NCBI RefSeq assembly: GCF_900108315.1
Contig: NZ_FNVB01000004.1
Span: 744,001 to 808,000 of the forward strand
Reading direction: 5' to 3'
From: Saccharopolyspora kobensis
GTDB lineage: Bacteria > Actinomycetota > Actinomycetes > Mycobacteriales > Pseudonocardiaceae
Length of the DNA: 64,000 nucleotides
A program made the position numbers and the translations under genes. This document shows positions 1 to 7,995 of this stretch, piece by piece (the first letter of the stretch is position 1; every line of letters starts with the position of its first letter). A model generated the notes under the pieces. The model had not been told where the DNA came from and searched no databases. It saw only the letters and a list, made by a program, of their open reading frames with translations.

Positions 1-727
1 CGGGAATGGCGGCGGCGAGGCGATCGCCCACCGCCGGAGCGAGCCATTCGTCGTGCTCGCCCCACAGCACGAGCGTCGGCGCGGTGATCCGGTGGAGGTC
101 GGCGACGGCCTCGCGGGTGTCCTCGAAGCCGATCGCCGCGACCTGGTCGATCCACCGCTGCTGCCCGTCGTCACTCGCCCACGGCGCGAGGTAGGCCGCC
201 GCGGAGGCGTCGGACATGCGGTGTGCGGCGGTGCGGATGCGCGGGGCGATGATGTCGGCGAAGACGTGCTGCGGCATCGTCCGGTAGGCCTGTTCGTGGC
301 GCTGCATGTGCTCGGTGAACGGCGTGTTCCACGGTCCGATGACCGCCGCGTCCAGCAGCGCCAGGTGGCGGGCGGGCACTCGCTCGACCAGGTGGGCGCG
401 GATCACGGTGCCGCCGCCGATGTCGTGGCCGACGAGGCCGGGCGAGTCCAGGCCCCAGTGCTCGACGAGCTCGGCCAGCGTCCGCGCCTGCCGCGCGATG
501 GACGGCGCGATCCCCGGATCGGGGCGGGAATCGCCGAATCCGAGCAGATCCCACACGTGCACCGCGAACCGCTCGGCGAGCAGCGGGACGACGTCGCGCC
601 ACAGGTAGGACCAGGCGGGCGTGCCGTGCACCAGCACCACGGGCGGGCCCTCGCCGAAGACGCCGGTGGCGACGTCGCCGCCGGACACGCGGACCCGCTG
701 GTCGAGCCGCCAGTGCGTGGATCGCAT
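1..727 (-). CDS. alpha/beta hydrolase, C-terminus beyond window edge
   Basis: Partial gene read leftwards from an ATG at 727; the frame is still open at base 1, so the C-terminus is missing. The visible 242 residues show the alpha/beta-hydrolase fold: a VLVHGTPAWSYLW oxyanion-hole segment near residue 31, a DLLGFGDS strand/turn near 60, and the nucleophile elbow region reading VGHDIGGG near residue 98. The elbow has Asp (G-H-D-I-G-G) rather than Ser, which is the haloalkane dehalogenase or epoxide hydrolase pattern and not that of Ser esterases. The segment TLVLWGEHDEW near 225 fits the strand that carries the acid. Substrate cannot be told. The divergent CGNR gene starts 64 bp away. Confidence 0.5.
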   Translation of the reverse strand, partial: MRSTHWRLDQRVRVSGGDVATGVFGEGPPVVLVHGTPAWSYLWRDVVPLLAERFAVHVWDLLGFGDSRPDPGIAPSIARQARTLAELVEHWGLDSPGLVGHDIGGGTVIRAHLVERVPARHLALLDAAVIGPWNTPFTEHMQRHEQAYRTMPQHVFADIIAPRIRTAAHRMSDASAAAYLAPWASDDGQQRWIDQVAAIGFEDTREAVADLHRITAPTLVLWGEHDEWLAPAVGDRLAAAIP

Positions 728-790
728 CGAACCTCCCAGGTAAGGTGTTAATCAGCTTTTCAGCGGTTACCATAGCGGAAGAGGTAAGGG

Positions 791-1351
791 TTGAAAATAG
801 ATTTGAGCGATTACGCGCGCGGTGCGGCGCTGGCGGCCGATCTCGTCAACAGCGCACCGGAGGTGCGCCGCATCAGTGGTGAAGTGCTGGTCGACCCCGC
901 TGCGCTGGGACGATTCCTCGCCGAGCGGGGCCTCGATCACGAGCCGGTGGCGGAAGACCTCGTCCAGGTGCTCGAACTCCGCCGCGAGCTGCGCGCCGTC
1001 CTCGAAGCGCGGGACGAGGACGGTGTTGCCGAAGCAGCAGGGGAGCTGGTTCGGCGGGCGAGCGCCGGGCCCGTCCTCGGGCGCGATGCCGATGGCAGGT
1101 GGCAGTGGCAGGTCGAGACGGCTCCGCGCGCGTCCCTCGCCGACGAACTCGCGGTGCTCGCCGGGCTCGGCCTGCTGGGCGCGCTGCGCGCGCTGGGGCA
1201 CGAGCGCTTCCGGCCGTGCGCTTCGCCGGTGTGCGACGGCGTTTTCGTCGACACCAGCAAGGCGGGTCGCCGTCGCTACTGCACGCCGGGCCTGTGCGGC
1301 AACCGCATCAACGTCGCCAATCACCGGGCCAGACGGCGCGAACGGGGTTGA
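791..1351 (+). CDS. CGNR zinc-finger (ABATE-domain) transcriptional regulator
   Basis: A 186-residue protein with a TTG start behind GAGGTAAGGG. The N-terminal two thirds match the stress-responsive ABATE-type putative sensor region common in actinobacteria; the C-terminus is a CGNR zinc finger, with FRPCASPVCDGVFVD followed by RRRYCTPGLCGNR, giving four metal-binding Cys and the name-giving CGNR. Proteins of this family are small one-component regulators with DNA binding through the finger. It is divergent from the hydrolase at 1-727, so the 63-bp gap may hold a shared control region for both. The ligand is unknown. Confidence 0.5.
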   Translation: MKIDLSDYARGAALAADLVNSAPEVRRISGEVLVDPAALGRFLAERGLDHEPVAEDLVQVLELRRELRAVLEARDEDGVAEAAGELVRRASAGPVLGRDADGRWQWQVETAPRASLADELAVLAGLGLLGALRALGHERFRPCASPVCDGVFVDTSKAGRRRYCTPGLCGNRINVANHRARRRERG

Positions 1352-1448
1352 GGAAGTTTCGCGTGACGCTCATTGGTGGCAATGAACGAGCGCGGGCGTT
1401 GATCTCCGGCAAGTTGGTGATCGCACCCCAACTCGTGAGGAGAAGTCG

Positions 1449-1634
1449 ATGCACCGAGCCATCGCCCGTTTCGCCGCCGCAGCCGGATTCGCCGCAGCGG
1501 TTCTCGCCGGTTCCTACGCCATCTCGGCCACCCAGGCCACCACGGAGAACCGCGCGGCCGAGACATGCGGCGGAGTCGGCCAGAACCTGAACGTCCTCGA
1601 CGTCGGATTCAGCCTGACTCCCAAGCTCTGCTGA
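1449..1634 (+). CDS. small secreted peptide, unknown function
   Basis: A 61-residue ORF with a good ribosome site (GTGAGGAGAAGTCG then ATG). The first about 30 residues are a Sec signal peptide: a basic start (MHR..R), an Ala/Val-rich core, and SATQA near residues 27-31 as a possible signal peptidase I site. The mature part would be only about 30 residues, with two Cys, one at the very C-terminus (TPKLC). I recognise no family. It stands alone between the CGNR regulator and an oppositely oriented gene. Reality is supported by the RBS and the signal peptide, not by homology. Confidence 0.5.
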   Translation: MHRAIARFAAAAGFAAAVLAGSYAISATQATTENRAAETCGGVGQNLNVLDVGFSLTPKLC

Positions 1635-1715
1635 GCATAGTCCACTGTGGATTGCCGAGCCGCTGCTCCGGATCGGGGCGGCGGCTCTGCGCTGCACGGG
1701 TGCCGCGCATCGGGC

Positions 1716-2195
1716 TCATCCGCGGCTCGCGCCGTCCGGCCACACGACGGTGACCGGGATGCCGCGTTCGCGCGCGGCCCGCACCACGTCGCCGGTACCT
1801 CCGCGCCCGGCCGCCGGCTGCCCGTCCCAGACGGCGATCATCTCGTCGACGATGTCCAGGACGTGCTCACCGGCACCCATGTAGGCCTCCGGGGTGGACT
1901 CCTCGAACGGCATCGTGTGCACCTTCGACGCCTTGCCGATCAGCTCGTCGAACTGGGCGGCGTTGTTCGCCCGCACCTCGTGCTCCCGGTAGTCGGCGGC
2001 GGGCAGGACGACCTCGAACGTGCCGCCAACGTCGAGCACCGCCCGGGCGAAGAGCTGGTCCGCGCCGCGAGCGAGGCAGGTGACTCCGACGAGCCCGCCG
2101 CGGTGCTGCGCCAGCTCGGCCGCCAGCGCTGACCGGACGAGCGCGGCGCCGGCGGCGGTGAGGTTCAAGTGCCCGGTGACTCCGATGCGCGGCAA
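1716..2195 (-). CDS. SLOG-superfamily (Rossmann-like, DprA/LOG fold) protein
   Basis: A 159-residue protein beginning MPRIGVTGHLNL. The alternating beta/alpha pattern, the early GVTGH, the central CLARGADQLFA, and the end GRGGTGDVVRAARERGIPV with a Gly-rich GGTGDV turn are typical of the SLOG superfamily, which binds nucleotides or nucleotide-derived ligands. Stand-alone actinobacterial members are uncharacterised; relatives include YpsA, LOG cytokinin-activating enzymes and nucleotide sensors in conflict systems. No effector domain or membrane segment is fused to it, and no neighbour suggests partners. Function is left open. Confidence 0.5.
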   Translation of the reverse strand: MPRIGVTGHLNLTAAGAALVRSALAAELAQHRGGLVGVTCLARGADQLFARAVLDVGGTFEVVLPAADYREHEVRANNAAQFDELIGKASKVHTMPFEESTPEAYMGAGEHVLDIVDEMIAVWDGQPAAGRGGTGDVVRAARERGIPVTVVWPDGASRG

Positions 2196-2443
2196 CTCAG
2201 GCCCTTTCGTCGCAGGTGATCAGCCCTCGAACCGCGCCGCGGAAGCCCGCGATTCGCACTGGGAGTCTCGCATCTTCCCGCCGCCCGGTTCACGCGTTCG
2301 GCCCAGAGGCCCGATCCGGCGGGTGAAGTCGGCCGCGTGCTTGGAGCGGGTGGGCGACTGACCTGCTGCGCGCCGCGGTCGTCGACCGCCTCGGGCACCC
2401 GCCCGTGGCCGTCCATCAGTCCTCTCGTGATTCTTGATGGCTA

Positions 2444-2472
2444 TTGACCTAACAATTGGCCATTTGTACGGT
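2444..2472 (+). promoter_or_regulatory. promoter of the GntR regulator, apparently leaderless
   Basis: TTGACC (2444-2449), 17-bp spacer, TACGGT (2467-2472). Initiation would fall at about 2479, which is the A of the ATG start codon. No Shine-Dalgarno sequence precedes that ATG, which agrees with a leaderless mRNA. Confidence 0.5.
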
Positions 2473-2473
2473 C
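2446..2473. promoter_or_regulatory. 28-bp imperfect palindrome, probable GntR autoregulatory operator
   Basis: The sequence from GACC at 2446 to GGTC at 2473 matches its own reverse complement at 22 of 28 positions and covers the spacer and -10 of the promoter. A dimeric repressor bound here would block RNA polymerase. That it is the site of the adjacent GntR protein is inferred. Confidence 0.5.
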
Positions 2474-2478
2474 TACGC

Positions 2479-3180
2479 ATGCCGACGCTGCACGAGAAGA
2501 TCAGGCGGGAGTTCGAGGACCGGATCCACGCGGGCACGCTGTCCCCGGGCATGAAGCTGCCGACCGAGATGGAACTGTGCGAGACGTACGGGGTCAGCCG
2601 TGTGACCGCCCAGCGGGTCCTCAACGACCTCGCTGATGCGGGGCTGGCCGTGCGGCGGAGGCGCCAGGGCACGTTCGTCGCGGACGTGCGCCAGCAGATC
2701 AACCTGCTCAGCTACGCGTCCCCGGAAACGCACGTCAAAGGTGTGCCCGGGCGGCACGAAGTGCTTTCCGCCCGGGTCGTCCGGGCGGCCGACGCCGTGC
2801 TGGAGCTGCCCGGAGCCGAGGGCGACACCGCGGTGGTGGAACTGGTGCGGCGCAAGCTGGACCTGCACGACCAACCGCGCACCGTCGAGCGGCACGTCGT
2901 GTTGTTCTCGGCGGCACCCGAGCTGCTGAACGAGGATCTAGCGGAACTCGTCTCCCTGCCGTACCTGCGCGACCGCGGGGTTCCGATCGACCGGATTCGG
3001 GTCTACCTGGACCCGGTGGTCCTCGACGAGCACGACGCCGAGCTGCTCCGCAGCGAGGCCGGGACGCCGACGTTGCGGCGGCGTCGGGAGTTGCGCGCCC
3101 CCGACGGGACCGCGATCGAGATCGTCACGGCCCTGATCCGCCCGGGAACGGCGGAGTTCTTCGTCGAATTCCCAGCGTAG
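2479..3180 (+). CDS. GntR family (HutC/UTRA type) transcriptional regulator
   Basis: A 233-residue protein. Residues about 3-70 form a GntR winged helix-turn-helix (LSPGMKLPTEMELCETYGVS, then a recognition helix VTAQRVLNDLADAGL and wing RRRRQGTFV). Residues about 90-228 form the UTRA ligand-binding domain. The ATG at 2479 was chosen over upstream in-frame ATGs because the domain starts there and the promoter places initiation at that codon. The FAD oxidase follows 27 bp downstream and an AbgT transporter after that, so the regulator most likely controls this cassette and itself. The inducer is unknown, probably the oxidase or transporter substrate. Confidence 0.5.
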   Translation: MPTLHEKIRREFEDRIHAGTLSPGMKLPTEMELCETYGVSRVTAQRVLNDLADAGLAVRRRRQGTFVADVRQQINLLSYASPETHVKGVPGRHEVLSARVVRAADAVLELPGAEGDTAVVELVRRKLDLHDQPRTVERHVVLFSAAPELLNEDLAELVSLPYLRDRGVPIDRIRVYLDPVVLDEHDAELLRSEAGTPTLRRRRELRAPDGTAIEIVTALIRPGTAEFFVEFPA

Positions 3181-3207
3181 CCACCACTTGTGAAGGAGCG
3201 AACTCCG

Positions 3208-4374
3208 ATGAAGGTCATCGTGGTCGGGGCCGGCGTGCTCGGTGCCAGTGTCGCGCGGTCGCTTGCCGTGTCCGGCGAGGAAGTTCTCCTGCTGGACCGC
3301 ACGGGACCGGGCGCCGGCACGAGTTCGACCACCTTCGCGTGGACCAACTCGAACCGCAAACCGGACCCGGACTACTACCGGCTGAACCTCGCGGGCATGG
3401 CGGAGCACGAAAAGCTCGCCCGGGAACTGCCCGGCGAACCCGCGTACTTCCGCAGCGGCGGTGTGCAGTTCGCCGCGGCCGAAAGCGAGCCGGAGCTGGT
3501 GGAGAACGTGGAACGCCTGCAGGGGCTGGGGTATCCGACGCGCTGGGTGACCCGTGCGGAAGCGGCGGCCATCGCTCGTGGGATCCGGATTCCCGATGAC
3601 ACCACGGCGATCGCACATTTCCCCACCGAGGGCTACGTCCGCCCGGACCGCTTGGTGCAGAACCTGCTGGCTGACGCGGTCCGGCACGGCGCGGTGCTCT
3701 CGATCGGGGAAGTGCTGTCCACCAGCGAAGGGCCGGATCGGGCCTCGGTCACCTTGGCCGATGCCACAGTGCACACCGCCGACCGGGTGGTGCTGGCCGC
3801 GGGGCGGTGGACCGACGACCTCGCGGCCCGCTCCGGCCTCGACATCCCGATGATCACCGACACCGGGCGCGGATCGCCGATCATCGGCCTGCTCGGATAC
3901 GTCCGCTCCCCGGCGCTCGACATCGGCTGCGTGGTGCACACCCCGAAGCTGAACCTGCGGCCCGGCGCCGGCGCGCCCACCGTGGTGCAGGCGCTCGACC
4001 TGAACCCGGAGGTCGACCCGTCCCGCCCACCCGCACCCGGCAGCGAGATCGCCACCGAGATGACCCGGCGGCTCACCGCCCTGCTGGCCGATCCCGGGCA
4101 GGCCCCGGAAATCGACTTCCGCGTGGGCTTCCGCGCACTGCCCGCCGACGGCAACACCATCGCGGGCTACCCGGGCGAGCACGCGCGGACCTACTGCCTC
4201 GCCTCCCACGGCGGCATCACCCTGGCGCCGCTGCTCGGCCGCCTGGTCGCCACCGAGATCCTCACCGGCGAAAGCCAGGAACTCCTGAAACCCTTCCGCC
4301 CCAGCCGGTTCGCCGGCGTGCGGCGGTCCGATCTCCCGGCCGTTTCCCGCCCGGTCAAGCTGGGCGAACAGTAG
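3208..4374 (+). CDS. FAD-dependent amine/amino-acid oxidoreductase (DAO family)
   Basis: A 388-residue protein with an N-terminal dinucleotide-binding motif (VVGAGVLGAS, residues about 5-14), followed by an acidic LLLDR strand end and the motif VLAAGRWTDDLAARSG that marks the DAO family (glycine, sarcosine and D-amino-acid oxidase or dehydrogenase relatives). The C-terminal GGITLAPLLGRLVATEIL is the conserved second FAD contact. The ATG at 3208 follows GAAGGAGCG at 3191; an upstream GTG overlaps that ribosome site and was rejected. Located between the GntR regulator and the AbgT transporter with short gaps, it is probably the catabolic enzyme for the transported amino compound. The exact substrate is not readable. 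Confidence 0.5.
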   Translation: MKVIVVGAGVLGASVARSLAVSGEEVLLLDRTGPGAGTSSTTFAWTNSNRKPDPDYYRLNLAGMAEHEKLARELPGEPAYFRSGGVQFAAAESEPELVENVERLQGLGYPTRWVTRAEAAAIARGIRIPDDTTAIAHFPTEGYVRPDRLVQNLLADAVRHGAVLSIGEVLSTSEGPDRASVTLADATVHTADRVVLAAGRWTDDLAARSGLDIPMITDTGRGSPIIGLLGYVRSPALDIGCVVHTPKLNLRPGAGAPTVVQALDLNPEVDPSRPPAPGSEIATEMTRRLTALLADPGQAPEIDFRVGFRALPADGNTIAGYPGEHARTYCLASHGGITLAPLLGRLVATEILTGESQELLKPFRPSRFAGVRRSDLPAVSRPVKLGEQ

Positions 4375-4399
4375 TCGGCCACACGGAAGGCTGCAGCCA

Positions 4400-5950
4400 A
4401 TGACCGACCGCAAAGGCAGTGTCGCCGAAGCCGGAAACGAACGCTTGACCGGCTTGTTCCGCGTCATCGGTGCGATCGAACGGGTCGGGAACAAACTTCC
4501 GCACCCGTTCTGGCTCTTCTGGATCCTCGCCGGGATCCTCGGGGTCGTCAGTCTTGTCCTGTCCGTTCTCGACGTCTCCGTCACCCTGCCGAAAACGGGT
4601 GAGGTCGTCGCGGTGAAGAGCCTGCTGTCCCTGGAGGGCATCGGCTTCGCCGCGGATTCGGCGCTGGAGAACTTCGCGGAGTTCAAACCGCTCGCGGTCA
4701 TCGTGGTGATGCTGCTCGGCGTCAGCGTGGCCGAGAAGAGCGGCCTGCTCGAGGCGATCCTGCGGCTGACGGTGATCCGGCTGTCCGGCCGCTGGGTCAC
4801 CTTCGCCATCGCGTTCGCCGGCATGGTCGCGCACATCATGAGCGATTCGGCGTACCTGGTGATGATCCCGCTCGGCGCGCTCGCCTTTCGCGCGGCAGGG
4901 CGAAGCCCGGTCCTCGGCGTCATGGTCGCCTACGTGTCCGTGTCAGCCGGGTTCAACGCCAGCCCGCTGCCCACCCCCAGCGACGCCATCCGGGCCGCGC
5001 TCACCACCCAGGCCGCGCAGGCCGTGGACCCGCAGTACGTGGTGACGCCGGTGGCGGTCTACTTCTTCTTCGCGGCGTCGTCGCTGCTGCTGGCCGCGGT
5101 GATCACCCTCGTCGTGGAGCTCGTGCTGGCGAAACGACCTGACCTGCAGACCGAGGAAAGCGCACCGGTGGGGCAGGAGGACGAAGTCCGGCTGACCACA
5201 CCGGAGAAGCGGGCGCTGCTGCGGGTCGCCGTCATCGCGGTCGCCTTCGTGCTCGCCGTTGCCGCCCTCCTGCTGATCCCCGGTTCCCCGCTGCTCGGCG
5301 AGGACGGCAGCGTGGTGCGGTCGGTGGTCATCGAGAACGTCAGCGTGTTCATCGCGCTGCTCTTCGCGCTGATCGGGTTTGCTTACGGCAAGGCCTTGGG
5401 CACGGTGCCGTCGCTGTCGTCCCTGCCGAAGATCATGGCCGACGGCGTCGGCCGGGTCGCGTCGGTCATCGTGTTGTTCTTCGCCGTGGCGCAGTTCCTG
5501 GCCTACTTCGAATGGACCGGGATCGCGTCGGTGCTGACAGTCCACGGCGCCGACCTGCTCAACGCGATCGACGCCCCGCACCTGGTGGTGATGCTGGCCA
5601 TCATCGTGTCGATCAGCCTGCTGAACCTGGTCGTCACCAGCGGCTCGGCGCAGTGGGCGATCCTCGCCCCGGTCGTGGTGCCGATGATGATGTACGTCCA
5701 GCTGCCGCCAGAGGCCGCGATGGCCTCGTTCATGATCGGCGACTCGGTCACCAACGCGGTCACCCCGATGAGCCCGTACTTCGTGCTCGCACTGGGCTTC
5801 GTCCAGCAGTACCGCCGGAGCGCGGGGATCGGCACGCTGATGTCGTTCACCGTCCCTGTCTCCTTCGCCATCCTCGTCGCGTGGTCGGGCTTCTTCGCGC
5901 TCTGGTACAGCCTCGGCCTCCCGCTCGGGCCGGGTGTGCAGCTGCGCTAG
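4400..5950 (+). CDS. AbgT family transporter
   Basis: A 516-residue integral membrane protein with about 12 hydrophobic segments. AbgT hallmarks are clear: the N-terminal GNKLPHPFWLFWILA, the hairpin-region SDSAYLVMIPLGALAF, and GFNASPLPTPSDA. The C-terminal half has the second inverted-repeat motif, TSGSAQWAILAPVVVPMMM, followed by GDSVTNAVTPMSPYF. Escherichia coli AbgT takes up p-aminobenzoyl-glutamate, and other members were reported to export sulfonamides. Here it ends an apparent GntR-oxidase-AbgT operon, so uptake or export of an amino or acyl-amino substrate handled by the oxidase is the natural inference. No AbgA/AbgB amidohydrolase is adjacent. Confidence 0.5.
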   Translation: MTDRKGSVAEAGNERLTGLFRVIGAIERVGNKLPHPFWLFWILAGILGVVSLVLSVLDVSVTLPKTGEVVAVKSLLSLEGIGFAADSALENFAEFKPLAVIVVMLLGVSVAEKSGLLEAILRLTVIRLSGRWVTFAIAFAGMVAHIMSDSAYLVMIPLGALAFRAAGRSPVLGVMVAYVSVSAGFNASPLPTPSDAIRAALTTQAAQAVDPQYVVTPVAVYFFFAASSLLLAAVITLVVELVLAKRPDLQTEESAPVGQEDEVRLTTPEKRALLRVAVIAVAFVLAVAALLLIPGSPLLGEDGSVVRSVVIENVSVFIALLFALIGFAYGKALGTVPSLSSLPKIMADGVGRVASVIVLFFAVAQFLAYFEWTGIASVLTVHGADLLNAIDAPHLVVMLAIIVSISLLNLVVTSGSAQWAILAPVVVPMMMYVQLPPEAAMASFMIGDSVTNAVTPMSPYFVLALGFVQQYRRSAGIGTLMSFTVPVSFAILVAWSGFFALWYSLGLPLGPGVQLR

Positions 5951-6239
5951 GCCGTGTCTCCGCTGCCGAAGCCGTAGGTCGATCTCGCGCCACTGCTTGT
6001 GAGCGAGCTGGTCCGCGGGCTGCGGGTGTCGCCCGAGCCCGCAGTCCGGCTCGGGATGAGCAGGCCTTGTAGCCGATCACGGTCTCAGGGCGAGTGCGCG
6101 GCCGACCTGGACCGAGCCGCTTGTCGGCCGGAGTCGCGATCGACGCCGTGAGCAGCGCCGGCGATGCTGACTGGCCTGCGCCTTCGCGATCACAGCGCTG
6201 ACAACCTCCACCGCCGCCGAGTCCAACGTGCCCGACGGG
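5951..6239. other. intergenic gap without recognisable gene
   Basis: About 290 bp between convergent genes. I see no convincing ORF with a ribosome site. A GC-rich imperfect hairpin (GCGGGCTGCGGGTG facing CGAGCCCGCAG near 6016-6045) may help termination of the AbgT gene. Confidence 0.5.
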
Positions 6240-6875
6240 TCAGGCCGCGAGGCGTTCCGGTTCCGGTTCCGGGGCGGTGGTGTTGCGGGGCAGGGCGCGG
6301 TCGACGGCCACCAGCGCCAGGCCGAGCAGCCAGAAGGCGCCTCCGTAGATCAGCAGGTTCAGCGCGAGCCCGTCGTAGCCGATGACGTCGACGTCGATGA
6401 ACGGGTACGGGTAGCCGGTGCCCAGCAGGGTGCCGCGGCCCAGCGCGAACACCAGGTAGCCCACCGGGTAGACCAGCCAGGCGACCGCGGCGGCCCAGCG
6501 GAAGCGGCGGTGCTCGTCGAACAGCAGCCAGTCCACGACGGCGGCGACCGGCGTGATGACGTGCACCAGCTGGTCGGAGAAGTCGGAGGTGCCCGCGCCC
6601 ATCTGGAACGGCGCGTCGGCGAGCACCAGGTTGTAGACCAGGCCGGTGATGGTGATGTAGAGCGTGGTGCCGCCCTTCAGCCAGGCCGGCGGTTGTCCGG
6701 TGCCGCGCACCGTCGCCCACGACGCCCAGGCGAAGACGACCGAGACGAGCACGTTGCTCTGGATCGTGAAGTACACCAGCGAGCTGGCGAAGCCGTTCTT
6801 CGAGGTCAGGTACACCCCGCTGACAGCGGCGACGAGCACGGCGATCCGGAACAGCGCTGCCAACGGCCTACCCAT
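6240..6875 (-). CDS. Pr6Pr family membrane protein
   Basis: About 211 residues with six hydrophobic segments. The motifs NVLVSVVFAW, GTTLYITITGLVYNLVL, QLVHVITPVAAVVDWLLFD and GYPYPFIDVDVIGY match the actinobacterial Pr6Pr family of six-helix membrane proteins, related to the FAR-17a/AIG1 group of hydrolases that use a Thr/His pair in the membrane. The HVITP motif holds a candidate catalytic His. The biochemical role in bacteria is not established. Start: ATG at 6875 behind GGGGTG; a GTG at 6881 is an equal alternative. It is convergent with AbgT. Confidence 0.5.
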   Translation of the reverse strand: MGRPLAALFRIAVLVAAVSGVYLTSKNGFASSLVYFTIQSNVLVSVVFAWASWATVRGTGQPPAWLKGGTTLYITITGLVYNLVLADAPFQMGAGTSDFSDQLVHVITPVAAVVDWLLFDEHRRFRWAAAVAWLVYPVGYLVFALGRGTLLGTGYPYPFIDVDVIGYDGLALNLLIYGGAFWLLGLALVAVDRALPRNTTAPEPEPERLAA

Positions 6876-6993
6876 GCCCACCCCGAAAATCCGAAAACTC
6901 CTTCACGATTCAGATTAACGGCGGCACCCGAGCGGGCCGACGTGATCCCCGCCGCACACGCCCGGGCAGGCAGCACACACCTAACGGGCACCG

Positions 6994-7071
6994 TTTCCGC
7001 AGTTCAGGGCCCGTGAGTGCTTTGGGGTGCTATAGCCCCGCGAAACACTCACGGGCTGCCACCTGCGGAAA
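6994..7071. repeat. TATAG-centred hairpin repeat, copy 1
   Basis: Nested inverted repeats: outer TTTCCGCAG (6994-7002) with CTGCGGAAA (7063-7071); inner GCCCGTGAGTG (7009-7019) with CACTCACGGGC (7046-7056); centre GGGG-T-GCTATAGC-CCC with the self-complementary GCTATAGC. Related elements lie at 13391-13440 and 25935-25978. This copy ends beside the 3' end of the thioesterase gene, so it may act as a terminator. Confidence 0.5.
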
Positions 7072-7077
7072 GTGCGG

Positions 7078-7854
7078 TCACTGCGTCAGCGGGCGGACGG
7101 TGAGCATCTGCTCCGCGCGGCCGACGGGACCGCGGGCGTCGTGCAGGACGGTGGTGGTGATGCCCCGCCCGTCGCTGCCGAAGACGACGCTGGTGTCCAG
7201 CCCCGTCCAGCCGCTCTCCGGCTGGCGGTGCAGGTGGATCGTCAGGTCGACGTTCGGGAACATCCACTCGGTCGGCGGCTGCCGCACGGCGATGCCGTTG
7301 GCGGTGTCGACCAGCGCGATGTAGGACGCCAGCGCACTGACCTCCTCGCCCGCGACGAGGTCGTAGGAGGTGGACATCCACGCCGTGGCACGTCCGAGCT
7401 GCGGCTCGCCGACCGTGCGGGCCTCCAGCGAGGCGATGAACCCGCCCGACCACAGCGAGCTCATCGGCCAGGGCTCCAGCGTGTCCGGGTGCGGCAGCGC
7501 CTCGGGCGCACCGCCGGCGACGGCGCTGGTGTCCTGCGCCGACAGGAACCAGGCGCGGGCGCGGACCACCGGGCGCCCGCCGATGATCGCGGTGGCCTCC
7601 ACCAGCTCGATGGTCCGGCCCGGTCGCAGCGTCTCCACGCGCACCTCGAACTCGTCGAGGTCGATCTTGCCCAGGATGTCGAAGCTCACCCGGCTGATCT
7701 GCAGGCCCGGCCGCTCCCCGGAGCGCTCGATGGCGTGCACCAGCAGGCCGCCCAGCGGGCTGAAGTGCTGCTCGTCGCTGCGCCACGCGCCGCTGGCGTG
7801 GGCGGTCGGCTTGAACCGGTTCGCGTCGAGCCGTTCGAAGTAGCTGGGCGTCAA
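7078..7854 (-). CDS. acyl-CoA thioesterase-like protein (double hotdog)
   Basis: A 258-residue protein with a TTG start (MTPSYFERLD) behind AGAGGG. It looks like two hotdog halves: the first has FSPLGGLLVHAIER and strands ISRVSFDILGKIDLDEFEV; the second has MSTSYDLVAGEEVSALASYIALVDTANGI, with FPNVDLTIHLHRQPESGWTGLD, the TesB-like signature segment of thioesterase family proteins. Such proteins hydrolyse acyl-CoA thioesters. The likely active acidic/Gln residues cannot be placed with certainty. It stands alone and is followed by the hairpin repeat. Confidence 0.5.
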   Translation of the reverse strand: MTPSYFERLDANRFKPTAHASGAWRSDEQHFSPLGGLLVHAIERSGERPGLQISRVSFDILGKIDLDEFEVRVETLRPGRTIELVEATAIIGGRPVVRARAWFLSAQDTSAVAGGAPEALPHPDTLEPWPMSSLWSGGFIASLEARTVGEPQLGRATAWMSTSYDLVAGEEVSALASYIALVDTANGIAVRQPPTEWMFPNVDLTIHLHRQPESGWTGLDTSVVFGSDGRGITTTVLHDARGPVGRAEQMLTVRPLTQ

Positions 7855-7942
7855 CGAAATCCCTCTTCCCGCTCGTGACCTTGCCGTTCCAGGGTATTTG
7901 CGGTGGCACGGAGCTCGTACGGGCTGTGGCCATCCCCACGAA

Positions 7943-7981
7943 AGCGGGCCCGGTCCGGGGGCGATCCGGACCGGGCCCGCT
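7943..7981 (-). terminator. terminator hairpin after putB
   Basis: Perfect 16-bp stem: AGCGGGCCCGGTCCGG (7943-7958) with its complement (7966-7981), 7-nt loop. It begins 14 bp beyond the putB stop codon in the direction of transcription. No T-tract. Confidence 0.5.
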
Positions 7982-7995
7982 GCGGGGGCGCCGCG

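Noticed and set aside
2938-4923. 661-codon open frame on the minus strand
   Set aside because: It is antisense to the GntR, oxidase and AbgT genes; its product is Arg/Gly/His/Pro-rich low-complexity text with no domain, as expected from high-GC third positions.
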